Position numbers and translations under genes: made by a program
Part shown: positions 15,807 to 25,828 of the stretch, one piece after another
Position numbering within the stretch: the first letter of the stretch is position 1
Layout: every line of letters begins with the position of its first letter
NCBI RefSeq assembly: GCF_000186865.1
Contig: NW_008705571.1
Span: 602,439-666,438, forward strand
Source: Aureococcus anophagefferens
Taxonomy: Eukaryota > Sar > Pelagophyceae > Pelagomonadales > Pelagomonadaceae
Direction of reading: 5' to 3'
DNA length: 64,000 nt
Notes under the pieces: generated by a model
Seen by the model: the letters and a program-made list of their open reading frames with translations, nothing else
What the model was told of the DNA's origin: nothing
Databases searched by the model: none

Positions 15807-17993
15807 ATGAACAACGACGACATTTTGTCCATGTTCGACCCCGTGCGAGCCTCGCCAGCTCGCGCGCAACCGAACCTCCCGCAATCCGACGAGCAGCAGT
15901 TCGCGAGCCTCTGCGGCGTGGACCTCGCGACGGCCGCCGTCCACATCAACGCCGCGCGCGCGCGCGGCGCGGGCCTCGAGGAGGCCGTCGACGCGTTCTA
16001 CTCGAACGGCGGCGCGCACGTGCGGCCGGACCCGGCGCCGCCGGCGCCGCGGCCCGCGTCGCGGTCCGACGCCGAGGTCGACGCGGACGCGGCGTTCGCG
16101 CGCGCGCTCGCCGAGGAGGACAAGGACCGGTCCGGGCGGACGCACGCGATCGACGAGATCGTGCGCCAGCTCGAGGACATGGGCTTCGGCAAGGCGATGG
16201 CGCTCGACGCGGCCCAGGAGTGCAAGACGCTCGAGGACGCGACGCACTTCTGCCTCAACGGCGGCGTCGCGCCGTCGACCATGGCGGCGGCGCCCCAGGC
16301 CATGCCCGTCGCCGTCGCCGTGCCCGACGGCGCGCCGCCGCGCGCGCCCGACGGGCCGGACCCGGCGGCGTGCGCGCGCGTGCTCAAGGTCGGCCGGCTC
16401 TACAAGCTGTCGCGCGCGAACAGCCTGCGGGGCGCGCGCTGGCAGAAGCGGACCTTCGCGCTGCGGAACTGCGAGCTCGGCTACGGCCCGAACGACGCCG
16501 CGGCGCAGTCGGGCGAGGCGATGAAGGGCGTGCCCATCTGGGGCTGCTACGCGCTCAAGGAGCCGCCGCACCAGGGCAAGGACCACGTCTTCGCCGTCTA
16601 CAGCGGCGCCGACGGCGGGCCCGGCGCGCCGCGCGCGACCCTGGCCATGCTCGCGGCCGACGACGCCGCGACGTGCGCCGAGTGGCTCCGCGCGGTCTAC
16701 GCGGCGTCGGGCCGCACGGGCATGCTCCTGCGCGTCGGCGACGACGCCGTCGCGTCGACGCTGCTGTGCGTCTGCGCGGCGGAGCCCGGCGACGTGTCGG
16801 CGAACTTCGAGGCCGGGGGCAACGCGACGGGCAAAGTCGTCGTGAGCCGGTGCGCGGGCGGCCTCGCGCGCGTCGGCGTCCGCGTCGGCGACGAGCTCAC
16901 GGCGCTCGACGGGAACCCGCTGCCCTACATGGAGGCCGCGCCCCTGGGCCGCCTCCTGGCGACGGCGCGGCGGCCCTTCGAGCTCACGATCCGCCGGCCG
17001 CGCAACGCGCCGTCGGCCGGCGGCGCCGCGCCGCGCGCGCGGCCCGTCGCCGCGCCCCAGGAGTCGGAGATCGACCTGCTCGGCCTCGACACGCCGACGG
17101 TCGTCGAGCCCGTGCGGAGCTTCGACTTCGACGCCGCCGCCGCCGCGCCGCCGCCGCCGCCCGCGCCGCCGCTCTCGCCGCCCGCGGCCGCGGCGCCGGA
17201 CCCCGTCGTCGGCCTCGTCGCCAAGGCCCTCGACCACGACGCGCGCGGCGGCGCGGCCAAGGCCCGCGGCGACGCGCGGTCCGCCCTCGCCGAGTACCGC
17301 GCCGTCGTCGACACGCTCCTCGAGGCCCAGCCCCTCTACGCCGCGGACGCGGCGACCCGCGAGCGCGTCGCCGCGCGCTTCCCGGGCGTCTCGCTCGCCG
17401 CGCTCTACGACGCCGCCGTCGCCAACGTCCGCGACGCCGAGGCCAAGGCCGCCGCGGCCGCCGCGCCGCCGCCGCCGCGCGCGCCGGAGCCCTACGCGTC
17501 GCCGCCGCCGCAGCAACAGTACGCGCCGGCGCCGCCGCAGCACCAGTACGCGCCGCAGCAGCAACCGCCGCCGCCCCAGCACGTCGACCCCTTCGCGGAG
17601 CTCCCGCCCGCCGCGGCGCCGCCGGTCGTGGCGCCGCCGCCGGTCGTCGCGGCGCCGCCGGTCGTGGCGCCGCCGCCGGCGGAGCTGCCGCCGCCGGACC
17701 CCTTCGCGGGCGTCCCGGCGCGGCAGGAGGCCTACGACGACGCGCCGCCGCCCGCGTCGCCGCCGCCGCCGCCGCCGGCGGTCGAGGAGGCGCCGTCGGC
17801 GCCCGCGTCGCCGACGAACCACCGGCCGTGCATGGCGGCCTTCGAGTTCGTCGCCGGCGAGGCGTGGCAGCTCTCCGTCGGCGCCGACGAGGACCTCCTC
17901 CTCATCGAGACCCACGCCGACGGCTGGTCCGACGTCGTCAAGGCCGACGGCGCCCGGGGCATGGTGCCCGCGAGCTACATCGTGCCCAAGTGA
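15807..17993 (+). CDS. Multidomain adaptor: UBA, PH, PDZ-like, MIT-like and SH3 domains
   Basis: The 728-aa protein starts at the ATG at 15807 (MNNDDILSMFDP), since the upstream extension to 15684 has no ATG. In order: a CUE/UBA-like helical segment (about 25-60); a clear UBA (about 111-150, DEIVRQLEDMGFGKAMAL); a PH domain (about 192-305, GRLYKLSRANS, ending EWLRAVYAA); a PDZ-like fold (about 330-395, VRVGDELTALDGNPL); a helical MIT-like hairpin (about 465-512); a long Pro/Gln-rich linker; and a C-terminal SH3 (about 674-728, AAFEFVAGEAWQL...GWSDV...MVPASYIV). The set suggests a cytosolic scaffold reading ubiquitin, phosphoinositides and Pro-rich ligands, as in endocytosis. The exact combination is one I do not know. 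Confidence 0.8.
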   Translation: MNNDDILSMFDPVRASPARAQPNLPQSDEQQFASLCGVDLATAAVHINAARARGAGLEEAVDAFYSNGGAHVRPDPAPPAPRPASRSDAEVDADAAFARALAEEDKDRSGRTHAIDEIVRQLEDMGFGKAMALDAAQECKTLEDATHFCLNGGVAPSTMAAAPQAMPVAVAVPDGAPPRAPDGPDPAACARVLKVGRLYKLSRANSLRGARWQKRTFALRNCELGYGPNDAAAQSGEAMKGVPIWGCYALKEPPHQGKDHVFAVYSGADGGPGAPRATLAMLAADDAATCAEWLRAVYAASGRTGMLLRVGDDAVASTLLCVCAAEPGDVSANFEAGGNATGKVVVSRCAGGLARVGVRVGDELTALDGNPLPYMEAAPLGRLLATARRPFELTIRRPRNAPSAGGAAPRARPVAAPQESEIDLLGLDTPTVVEPVRSFDFDAAAAAPPPPPAPPLSPPAAAAPDPVVGLVAKALDHDARGGAAKARGDARSALAEYRAVVDTLLEAQPLYAADAATRERVAARFPGVSLAALYDAAVANVRDAEAKAAAAAAPPPPRAPEPYASPPPQQQYAPAPPQHQYAPQQQPPPPQHVDPFAELPPAAAPPVVAPPPVVAAPPVVAPPPAELPPPDPFAGVPARQEAYDDAPPPASPPPPPPAVEEAPSAPASPTNHRPCMAAFEFVAGEAWQLSVGADEDLLLIETHADGWSDVVKADGARGMVPASYIVPK

Positions 17994-18169
17994 GCGGCGC
18001 CCACCGGAATCACATGTATGTCGGAGTAATAGAGTAAGGTGAGTCGCAACTGGTGCCGCAGGCTCCCGAGCCTCGCGATCGTGCAGGGCCGGCCCGGCCG
18101 CGGCGTCTTGTCCAGTCGACTCATCCGGAAAAGTTGCCTTTCATGATGGCAGCCCATTAGACGACGACG

Positions 18170-19893
18170 ATGTACCAGGACCGCATCGCCTTCGATCCGC
18201 AGCGGCGGCCGACGACGCCGCTGACGCGCTACGAATGGATGCAATGCATCGGCCGCAAAGGCGCGCTGTGCCGGCGCGAGCGCGCGCTCGACTCGCCCAA
18301 GGTCTGCGAGATCCGGCCCAACAAGGTCGTCAGAAAGGTGAACATGGGCAGCGCGCACAAGAAGGACGGGTCGACGGAGCGCCGGCTCCGCGTGCTGATC
18401 CCCGGCGACGACCGCGTCCGCGAGGGCTGGGTGTCGGCCAAGCTCTTCGTCGCGTGCGGCGCGGACGAGGCCGCGCGCATGGACACGCTCCACGTGCGCG
18501 GCCGCGGCGACGCGAGCCCGTTCCGCGCGCCGCCGGCGGCCGTCGCCAAGGAGATCCTCGACGAGGCGCGCACGTCCAGGAGACCGCGGCCCGACCCGGG
18601 CTACGTGCACGTGTCGCCGACGGCGGCGCGCGACCTCGGGCTCGAGATGCCGCCGCTGCCGCGGCGCGACGTCGCGCAGCTGCGGCGCCTGCCCTTCCTC
18701 GTGTCCGTCCTCGTGCCGACGTCCCCGAACCGGCGCTGGGCGCACCGGTCCCTCTACGAGTGCTTCGCGCGCCAGCACTGGCCCCACAAGGAGCTCGTCG
18801 TGCTGGAGACGGGCGACGACCCGAGCCGCTTCGCGGGGTCCTGGCGCGCGTGGATGGACGACGACGGCTTCGGCGGCGGCGGGCCCTGGGAGCAGCGCGC
18901 GCGGAGCGCCGACGGCGCGCGCGTCGAGGCCTCCGAGTTCTGGACGCTCCTCGACGACGACCGCGTGACCTACGTCTACGAGCGCGACGACGCGGAGCTC
19001 GGCCCGAAGCGCAACGCGCTCGGCGCCATGGCCCGCGGCGAGATCCTTGTCCAGTTCGACGACGACGACGTCTACCTGCCCCACTACCTCGACGCCATGG
19101 TCCACGCGCTCCTCCTCGACGACGTCGGCGCCGGCGTCTCGCGCGCTTCGGTCCGCGCGAACCCGCGACCGCAGGTCAACGCGGCGTCGGCCTTCGACCC
19201 GACGGTCTCCGACGACCTCGACGAGGATGCCCTCGTGGAGCGCGTCAAGGAGCGCGGACGCGGCGTCCTTGATTTTTCGGGAAACGACGGTTTGTCAAAA
19301 AATCCCCTTTTTTTTCGGGAAGGATCGTCTATCCGCAGGCCGCGGCTCGCGAAGCTCGCGCAGTTCGTGTGCTACAACGCGAAGCAGGGCACGCTCCAGC
19401 TCTGCGACATGCGCCCGCCGGAGCATGGCGCGCGCCGCACGCACCGCGGCAAGGCCCTCGACGCCTTCGTCATCGCCGACGACTACCATTCGCGCTTCTG
19501 GGGCTACGGCTTCTCCTACGCGCGCGCCCCGCGCGCCGCGGAACGTTCCTTCGGCGACGGCGCCCCCGCTAGGTCTACACGGCAGCGTTCCTCAAGCTCG
19601 CCCAGTTCGCGCACATCACCTTCGGCGAGGACTACCAGCTCGTCTGCGAGGCCGCGGGCCGCGGCGCGTCGTGCCGCGCGTTCGCGGACGACTCGCGGGA
19701 CCCGGCCGTGCTCCACGTGCTCCACAACGAGAGCAGCACGCACACGCCGACGACGGCCATCGTCTCCCTCGCGTCGGAGTGCCGCCGGAGGTACGGCCAG
19801 GAGCTCGCCCTCCTCTTCGGCGACAACCTCCCCACGACCGTGCCCCACAGCTTCGACCCCTTCAGCGCCTTCAATCGGATGGACTATGGTTGA
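18170..19893 (+). CDS. GT2-like glycosyltransferase with introner introns
   Basis: Exons 18170..19123, 19175..19251, 19339..19519 and 19573..19893 join in frame to give about 510 aa. A basic N-terminal region (1-175) has no family I know. The GT-A domain follows: FLVSVLVPTSPNRRWAHRSL, WPHKELVVLETGDDPSRF, a long insertion, then GPKRNALGAMARGEILVQFDDDDVYLP, where the DDDD block is the nucleotide-sugar/metal site. After the introns come FWGYGFSYVYTAAFLKLAQF and GEDYQLV, typical of GT2 enzymes. Two introns lack stops and could be read through, so an uncorrected gene model would be wrong. No signal peptide is seen. The sugar and acceptor are unknown. Confidence 0.8.
19124..19174 (+). mobile_element. 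Introner-like intron without stop codons, 51 bp
   Basis: The GT donor starts GTCGGCGC. Eight bases on, the body begins CGGCGTCTCGCG and ends GACCGCAG. The next exon starts GTCAACGC, matching the donor-side 8-mer at six of eight positions. It is phase 0 and exactly 17 codons long, so the reading frame stays open if it is retained. Confidence 0.6.
19252..19338 (+). mobile_element. Introner element in the glycosyltransferase gene, GC-AG
   Basis: The body starts CGGCGTCC at 19261, contains TTGATTTTTCGGGAAACGAC and a T-rich stretch, and ends ATCCGCAG. Using the GC at 19252 as donor gives phase 2 on both sides and joins VKE to PRLAKLAQF. Its A/T-rich core stands out sharply from the coding sequence. 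It has no stop in the read-through frame. Confidence 0.7.
19520..19572 (+). mobile_element. Introner-like intron in the glycosyltransferase gene, GC-AG
   Basis: A GC donor after TAC (19517-19519) and TAG acceptor at 19570-19572 join GFSY to VYTAAF in phase 0. The read-through frame hits this TAG itself in frame +1 and otherwise drifts into Ser/Arg-rich noise. The 3' end TTCGGCGACGGCGCCCCCGC resembles the end of the intron at 2915..2988. Confidence 0.65.
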
Positions 19894-20137
19894 TACTAAT
19901 AAGCACCAGTGTAGATTCTAGTACTCGAAGAGATACCGTTCGGCCATCCACTCGGATACGCTTCCGATCGTGCGTCGCTACCAGTGCTTGTGAGCTTGTG
20001 GTAAAATCAGCTGCCTCAAGCGGCGCGACGACTGTTGGCCTTAGGGCAGTGCCCGTCGACACCGGGGCCCCGCTCCGCAGCGCCACCGCGCCGCCTCCGT
20101 CGTCAGTGACCGCTGGTCCGTCGGCAGCCCCGCCGTG

Positions 20138-21221
20138 ATGGCCGAGATTAACGTGGCCGACTTCGAGCCGACCGATGAGAACGACGTCGGGATGAAGGCC
20201 TTCTTCGCGAAGCAAATGTCGACCATGCTCCTGAAGCAGGCGGAGGAGTATCTCGCGCACTCCAACATGTGGGCCAAGGCGGCGGGCATCCCGCCGACCC
20301 TCACGATCGGCGGCGAGCCCCAGCCGCTGAAGCGGAAGCGCGGCGTCAAGAAGGAGGTCGACGCGCGTTCTCGGCGCCCCGCGAAACACACGCCCACTCA
20401 CCCATCCGTCCCCGCGCAGCCGAACAAGCCCACGTACAACCCGACGGGCTACATGATGTTCGCCAAGCACATCCGGGATACGGAGGGCGCGCGGCGGCGT
20501 CCCGAACGACGACGTTTCGAGCTGGAAACGCGTCGTCGTAGGCGAGGAGCTGCCCAAGGGCAAGGAGGCCATGAGCCACATCGGCAAGCTGTGGAAGGAT
20601 CTCGAGAAGGACGAATTGAAGGAGTGGGAGGCGAAGGCGGCGCCCGGCCGCGAGCAGTACAAGGTGGCGCTCGCCGAGTACCGCCGCAACAAGGCCGAGA
20701 GCATGGACGAGACCAAGTCCGTCGTCGCGGCCGAGCCGCCGAAGAAGAAGGACGACTCCGACTCCGAGGAGGAGGAGGAGGCGCCGGCGGAGAAGGACGA
20801 CTCCTCCGACGACGACGAGCCCATCAAGAAGGCGAAGAAGGCCGACTCGTCCGACGACTCCGACTCCGACGAGGAGCCCAAGAAGAAGAAGGCGAAGAAG
20901 GCCGACTCGTCCGACTCGTCCGACTCCGACGAGGAGCCCAAGAAGAAGGCGAAGAAGGCCGACTCGTCCGACTCCGACGACTCCGACGACGAGTCCGAGA
21001 CGCAGCCGCCGCCCAAGGCCAAGGCGCCCAAGGCCAAGCCCGCCCCGCCGCCGGCCGCGCCGGTCGCGGAGCCGCCGAGCGCCAAGAAGAAGAAGAAGAA
21101 GCGCAAGTCCTCGGACGCCGACGACCAGCCCGCGCCCGCGCCCGAGCCCGAGCCGGTCGCCGCCTCCGAGAAGAAGAAGAAGAAGAAGAAGAAGAAGAAG
21201 AGCACGGGGCCCGACCAGTGA
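20138..21221 (+). CDS. HMG-box chromatin protein with acidic Ser/Asp and poly-Lys tails
   Basis: Exon 1 starts at ATG 20138 (MAEINVADFEP). A GC-AG introner at 20487..20541 is removed and exon 2 is 20542..21221. The join gives HIRDTEGEELPKGKEAMSHIG, completing one HMG box that starts PNKPTYNPTGYMMFAKHI and runs through IGKLWKDLEKDELKEWE. The rest is alternating acidic DSSDSDEE and basic KKKAKK blocks, ending in long Lys runs, as in nucleosome-binding HMG and FACT-like proteins. A possible further intron (GC donor after GAC near 20362, acceptor CAG before the CCGAAC at about 20420) would delete about 22 residues before the box and is unresolved. A nuclear, DNA-binding role is likely. Confidence 0.82.
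20487..20541 (+). mobile_element. Introner element in the HMG-box gene, GC-AG
   Basis: The donor octamer GCGCGCGG is followed by a body starting CGGCGTCCCGAACGACGACG, with TTTCGAGCTGGAAACG, ending CGTCGTAG. The exon resumes GCGAGGAG, a partial match to the first octamer. Phase 1 on both sides yields DTEGEELPKGK in the middle of the HMG box. Confidence 0.8.
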
Positions 21222-21320
21222 GCGGCGACCGCCGCCCGCCGAGGCCGCTCCCGCGCGCGCCGCGCGCCCAGCGAGTGAGCGGCGACCGCCGCCCGCCGAG
21301 GCCGCTCCCGCGCGCGCCGC
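21217..21320. repeat. Tandem duplication (57-bp period) spanning the HMG gene stop and 3' UTR
   Basis: A block of about 46 bp beginning AGTGAGCGGCGACC occurs at 21217 and again at 21274, separated by about 11 bp. The first copy includes the TGA stop of the HMG-box gene, so the duplication carries the stop context with it. Confidence 0.85.
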
Positions 21321-21433
21321 CCGCCGCCTGTTTCCCATTCCGCGCCGGGCCGTTTTTCTCCCCCGACCCCGACCGGCGCGCGAGCGCCGCTGTCCCCTTC
21401 CCCCCGGTAACCCGAGTCGCGCCGCGCGCCGAC

Positions 21434-23196
21434 CTAGGGGTCGGACATGGCGGCGAGGCGCGCGTGGGCCTGGGAGAGCGTCTCCGCGACGACGCGCTTC
21501 TCCGGCAGGGGCCCGCGGTTCGCGACGAAGTCCGCGCGGTGGCGGAGGATGAAGTCGAGGTGCTTCGCCTCGCGGAAGGCGTCGAGGGCGGCGGCCATCT
21601 GGCCCTGGGCGCGGAGCTTGATGGCCTCGACGCGGTGGTCGTTGCGGCCGAGGACGATGACCTCGAGGTAGCGCTTCTCGAGCGCCTCGACGTCCGCGGG
21701 CGCCGCGCCCGCGTTCACCGCGGCCTCGATCTTCTCCTCGCAGGAGCGGATCTGCGTGAGGCGCACGGAGAGCGCGAAGTGGCCCGCCGTGAGGGACACG
21801 GGCTTGGGCCGGTAGTAGTAGGGCGCGTCGTCGCGCGGCTTGTGCTGCGCGGTCCGCGGCGCGAGCACGCGCGCGCCCGTCGGCGACACGCGGAGCGCCG
21901 CGAGGTGCGCGCGGAGGCCGCCGTCGTCGTCCTCCGCCGGCGCCGGCGCCGGCGCGGCGGCGTCGACGGGCTCGCCGAAGAAGGCCCGGGGCGGCGTCGG
22001 CGACGCCAGGTCCATGGAGCCCGCGACGCCGAGCGGCGGCGGCGACCCGAGGAGCTGGGCCCAGTCCGTCGAGTCGCCCAGGAGGGACTTGGCCTGCGTC
22101 GACTGGGCGCCCAGGGACGCGCCGAGGATGGAGCCGAGGCGCAGCAGGCGCTCGAAGTCGTCGCGGTGGATGCCGCGGCCCGGGCTCACCTTCGCGGCCG
22201 CGAAGACGTCCGCGACGACCTCGGCGTCGAAGCCGTGGCTCTGCAAGGACTCGGCCGTGATCGTCTCCGTGCCCGCGGCGTCGACGCCGTCCAGGAACTC
22301 GTGGAACATCTTGTCGACGCGGTCCTCGCGGAGGTACGCGCACCGGTGCATCGACGCGACGACGAACGCGTGGTACGAGATGCGGTGGTCGTCCTCGAGG
22401 TCGCAGGCCTCGACGATGGCCTCGACCTCGAGGGCCGCGCCGCGCAGGGGCGCGCCGGCGAGCTCGAGGTGGGCGAGGAGCGCCGTCAGGTCGCCGCAGG
22501 TCACGAAGCCGTCGCCGTCGACGTCGAGCGCCGCGAACTCCTTCCGCAGCGAATCGAGCTCGCCCATGGTGAGCGTCTCCGCGAGGGCGTTGTAGACGCG
22601 CTTGTGGAAGAAGGTCGCGCGCGCGTAGCGCGCCAGGGACGTGAGCGCGGCCGCGCCGAGGGGCGCGGGCACCTCCGCGGCGACGCCGTCGCGCGTGATC
22701 CACGCGTGCTCGAGCGCCCGGGCCGCCGTGAGCCGCGCGCGCGCGTCGACGCGCATGAGGCCCTTGACGAGGTCCAGCACCGCCGCCGACGCCCGGGGCC
22801 AGGGCCCGAAGTCGAGCGCGTAGTCGCCCTTGAGCACGCGCGCGGTCAGCTCGTTGAGGTCGACGCCGTTGCGCTTCCGCTTCTTCCGCCCCGGCTCGTC
22901 GTCGGGCGGCGCGAAGGGCGGCCGCCCGCAGAGGAGGAAGTAGAGGATGACGCCGCAGCTCCACAAATCGCAGGCCTCGCCGTAGCCCGCGGCCTGGCGC
23001 GAGATGACCTGTGACGATTTTCTTCGTTTTCCGGTCAAAAGCTCTCGAAACTCGTGACGCCGGAGACGACCTCGGGCGCCATGTAGTAGGGCGTGCCCGC
23101 CAGCCGGTGGAGCTCGTGCTGGCCGTCGGCGCGGTAGATGCACGAGAGGCCAAAGTCGATGACCTTGATCACCGGCGGGCCCTCGGCGTCCACGAG

Positions 23197-23229
<33 letters not shown>

Positions 23230-24009
23230 GACGCCGACGGCGTGGCACGCGTCGACGGCGCTCAGGAGCTGGCCGAGGATCCGCCGGCTCGCGAGCTCGC
23301 TCAGCGCGCCGCCCTCGCGCATGAGCAGATGTAACAAGTCGCCGCCGCCGCAGAGCTCGCTCACGATCCAGGCGTGGTTGTGGTACTCGTAGACGTCCTC
23401 GATCTTCAGGATGTGCCTGCGCGGGAGCAAACACTTTCATCTCGGTGAGTCTTTTTGGCGAGTCGCTTTCTCTCATCGAGGTCAGGTTGAATTTGTTTCC
23501 TGCTCGGGGACGTGCGCGTGGTCGAGGCGCCGCATGATCTCGACCTCGCGCCGCACCGTGAGCGCGTCGCGGACGTGGCGCTTCGAGAGCTGCTTGCAGG
23601 CGAACTTGACGCCGTCGCTGAGGCGCAGGCACTCGTAGACGCGCCCGAAGTGGCCCGCGCCGATCTCCGCGTGGAGCTCGTAGTCCTCGTTGATGTCCGC
23701 GCGCCGCGCGCCGCCCGAGAAGATGGACCCCGGCGCGCTCCGCGCCGAGTCGTCGTCGGACACGACCTTCTTCGAGCTGGCGTCGCTCTGCTTGGAATCG
23801 CCGCCCGCGACGACCTTGGAGCTCGCCGCGCTCTTCACCGTGGGCGTCCCCTCGGAGTTGATGGGGCTCAGCCCCTCGGCGGCCAGATCGAAAACGACGT
23901 CGCGCGGCTCGGCGTCGCCGCCGCTCTCCATGGTGTCGAAGGCGCCGGCGAAGACGCCGCAGTCGAAGCTCATGTTCGTGTCCATCTCGCCGAGGCCGCA
24001 GTCCATCAT
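21434..24009 (-). CDS. Calcium-dependent protein kinase (CDPK) with EF-hands
   Basis: Exons 23516..24009, 23059..23416 and 21434..23008 join to 808 aa, starting at the ATG at 24007-24009 (MMDCGLGEM). An N-terminal Ser-rich region (1-108) is followed by the kinase: GAGHFG loop 117-122, Lys139, HRDLKPEN with catalytic Asp231, DFG Asp252, APEVVSG. A charged insertion PGRKKRKRNG lies in the C lobe. EF-hands follow, one canonical (DVDGDGFVTCGDL) and three more degenerate (DLEDDHRISYHAF, GVDAAGTETITAE, SPGRGIHRDDF). A long extension of about 230 aa with no known domain ends KRVVAETLSQAHARLAAMSDP. Both introns look introner-derived. The gene is divergent from the oxygenase gene (245 bp). Confidence 0.92.
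23009..23058 (-). mobile_element. Introner-like intron 2 of the CDPK
   Basis: A 50-bp GT-AG, phase 0 intron on the minus strand. The core TTTCGAGAGCTTTTGACCGG plus AAAACGAAGAAAATCGTCAC matches the introner core. The donor octamer GTCACGAG and post-acceptor GTCATCTC are partly alike. Splicing gives EVVSGVISRQAAGYGEACDLWSCG. Confidence 0.75.
23417..23515 (-). mobile_element. Introner-like intron 1 of the CDPK, GC-AG
   Basis: 99 bp on the minus strand. The donor octamer GCACGTCC and post-acceptor GCACATCC agree at seven of eight bases, indicating a target duplication. Splicing gives RRLDHAHILKIEDVYE in frame. The body differs from the common core, so this may be a second introner type or an older copy. 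Confidence 0.75.
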
Positions 24010-24254
24010 TTTAGAGGGCTGTGCAATGCTAGTTGTTGGCGTCCATGCGCGACGCGGGCTGCCTCGTGGATGGTGAGGTCGTACTTGCTCGAGGATTGTC
24101 TGCCCTGGACGTCTTTGTGCGGGTTTTTGCCAAGAGGACGCGCTCGCGCTGTTCACCTCGAAGCGGTCCACGCACGTGCCAAAAAAACTTGTCGAGGCCA
24201 CCAGGAGCCTATCGCGTGCTCGAGGAACGAGAAACAGCTGCTCTACGCTGCCAC

Positions 24255-25124
24255 ATGCTGGCCTCCGCGAGCCCGCTGCTGCGCCGCGGCGCCGCCGCCG
24301 GCGCCGCGCTCGTCGCGGCGGCCGCCTACACGGGCAACGAGTACCGCGAGTGGCTGGCCCTGCGCGACGACGCCGTCGTCGCCGAGAAGGACCTGCCGCC
24401 GACGCGCGTCGCGCAGCGGAGCCGCGTCGTCTCCGCGCCCGGCGCGCTGTCGGCCGCGGCGCTCGCCAAGATCGAGGCCTGGCACCGGGACCACGAGCGG
24501 TCCCTGGGCTCGACGGGGCGCACGGAGTCCAACGGGTCCGCGGCGTTCAAGACGGGCGCGTGGGAGACCAGTTTTTTGCACACCGGCGGCCTTTTCCACC
24601 GCGACTGCTCCGACGTGCTCGAGACCCTGAAAGCCGCCGTGCTCCGCGCCGACGCGGCCACGCAGCAGCCCCTGCTCGCGCAGAACGGCGGGCCTATCGA
24701 CGCCGGCGAGCTCCAGCCGCGGACGATCGAGCGCCACACGGTCCGGCCCGGCGGCTCGCTGCCGTACCCGGAGCACCACGACGCGGGCAGCGTCTACACC
24801 ATCGACGTGCTGCTCGTCGACCCGGACGAGTTCGGCGGCGGCGACTTCTCGACGCTCGAGGCCGACGGGACCATGCGGGAGCACCGCTTCGGCGCGGCGG
24901 GCGACGCGTTCGTGTTCCAGAGCCACAAGTACCACTGCGTCGCGCCCGTGACGCGCGGCGAGCGGCGGGTACTCGTCGTCGAGTTCTGGATCGGCGAGGC
25001 GCGGACCTGCGCGCACCGGTGCGAGCACCACTTCGCGCCCTGCGACTACACGGCGACGGAGTCCTTCTGGCGCCGCGCGCTCGCGAACATCGCCGGAGGC
25101 ACCGTCGGCGGGGGCGATTTTTAA
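24255..25124 (+). CDS. 2-oxoglutarate/Fe(II)-dependent oxygenase (prolyl 4-hydroxylase-like)
   Basis: The 289-aa protein starts at ATG 24255 (MLASASPLLRRGAAAGAALVAAAAY), giving an N-terminal hydrophobic signal or anchor. The catalytic double-stranded beta-helix is about residues 160-250. The iron triad reads H174-x-D176 (PEHHDAGSVYTIDVLL) and His226 (KYHCVAPVTRGERRVLVVEFW), with an Arg near 236 for 2-oxoglutarate. GGGDFSTLE between them is typical of P4H-type enzymes. A Cys/His tail (CAHRCEHHFAPC) ends the protein. The substrate is unknown; hydroxylation of a secreted or ER protein is the natural guess. Confidence 0.85.
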   Translation: MLASASPLLRRGAAAGAALVAAAAYTGNEYREWLALRDDAVVAEKDLPPTRVAQRSRVVSAPGALSAAALAKIEAWHRDHERSLGSTGRTESNGSAAFKTGAWETSFLHTGGLFHRDCSDVLETLKAAVLRADAATQQPLLAQNGGPIDAGELQPRTIERHTVRPGGSLPYPEHHDAGSVYTIDVLLVDPDEFGGGDFSTLEADGTMREHRFGAAGDAFVFQSHKYHCVAPVTRGERRVLVVEFWIGEARTCAHRCEHHFAPCDYTATESFWRRALANIAGGTVGGGDF

Positions 25125-25159
25125 TCCCCGGTCTTTTCCGGCGCTTTTAGCGATGCGTC

Positions 25160-25720
25160 CTAGAGGTAGGGCCCGATGATGGCCTTGATCTCGCGCGGCA
25201 CCGAGTCCGGGACGCAGTCGCCGAGGAGCGCGGCGACGACCAGCGCGGCCTTGCGCTTGGCGGCGATGCCCGCGTTGCGCACGAGCCACCGCTCGTTGAC
25301 GTCGCCGCCTCGCGCGAGCTGGACGAGCGCCTCGAGGCCGACGGCTGCCGCGATCGCGACCGCGTTGGCGTCGTTGGTGTACGCGAGGTTGCGCAGCGCC
25401 CACGCGGCGGTTGGTTTCGCATTCCCGGGCCCGTTGCGGAAGAGCTCGACGAGCGGCGGAATGGCGCCGGCCTCGGCGATCAGGACCGTGTTGTTTTCGA
25501 CGTACGCGAGGCTCCACAGCACCTGCACGGCCAACTGTTTGGCCCACGCGCTCCCGTCGCGCAGGAGCTCGACGAGCGGCGCGATGCCGCCGGCCTCGGC
25601 GATCGCGACCTTGTTGGCGACGTTGCCGCACGCGAGGCTGTCCAGCGCCAGCGCCGCCACCGACTTCGCTGCGTCGTCGCCCTCGCGCAAGGCGCGGACC
25701 AGCCCCTCGATCTCCGCCAT
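25160..25720 (-). CDS. Armadillo-repeat protein
   Basis: The 186-aa protein starts at the ATG at 25718-25720 (MAEIEGLVRALREGDD). Three to four armadillo units are visible with the usual pattern: AIAEAGGIAPLVELLRDGS, LIAEAGAIPPLVELFRNG and AIAAAVGLEALVQLARGG, each after an ALxNLA-type helix (ALDSLACG, VLWSLAY, ALRNLAY). The C terminus (AAKRKAALVVAALLGDCVP) is not a full repeat. It is short for an independent scaffold. Small ARM proteins of this type are common and hard to assign. Confidence 0.85.
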   Translation of the reverse strand: MAEIEGLVRALREGDDAAKSVAALALDSLACGNVANKVAIAEAGGIAPLVELLRDGSAWAKQLAVQVLWSLAYVENNTVLIAEAGAIPPLVELFRNGPGNAKPTAAWALRNLAYTNDANAVAIAAAVGLEALVQLARGGDVNERWLVRNAGIAAKRKAALVVAALLGDCVPDSVPREIKAIIGPYL

Positions 25721-25800
25721 GCTTGACCCCTTGACTAACGCCGACGTTTCCTTCAACCTGCAATAAATCTTGCAGTTCATGTGTAGCCCGGGGCCATGGT

Positions 25801-25828
25801 ACCGGTGTCAGGCCACCGGTGTCAGGCC
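25801..25828. repeat. 14-bp perfect tandem repeat between the armadillo and permease genes
   Basis: ACCGGTGTCAGGCC occurs twice in direct succession, inside a palindromic context flanked by GGCCATGG on both sides. Nearby, AGTATGTTCAGAG occurs at 25942 and 25980, the second copy running into the permease stop codon. No function is evident. Confidence 0.8.

Noticed and set aside
20135..23014. 959-aa plus-strand open frame
   Set aside because: It begins as the HMG exon but then reads through an introner and antisense to the CDPK.
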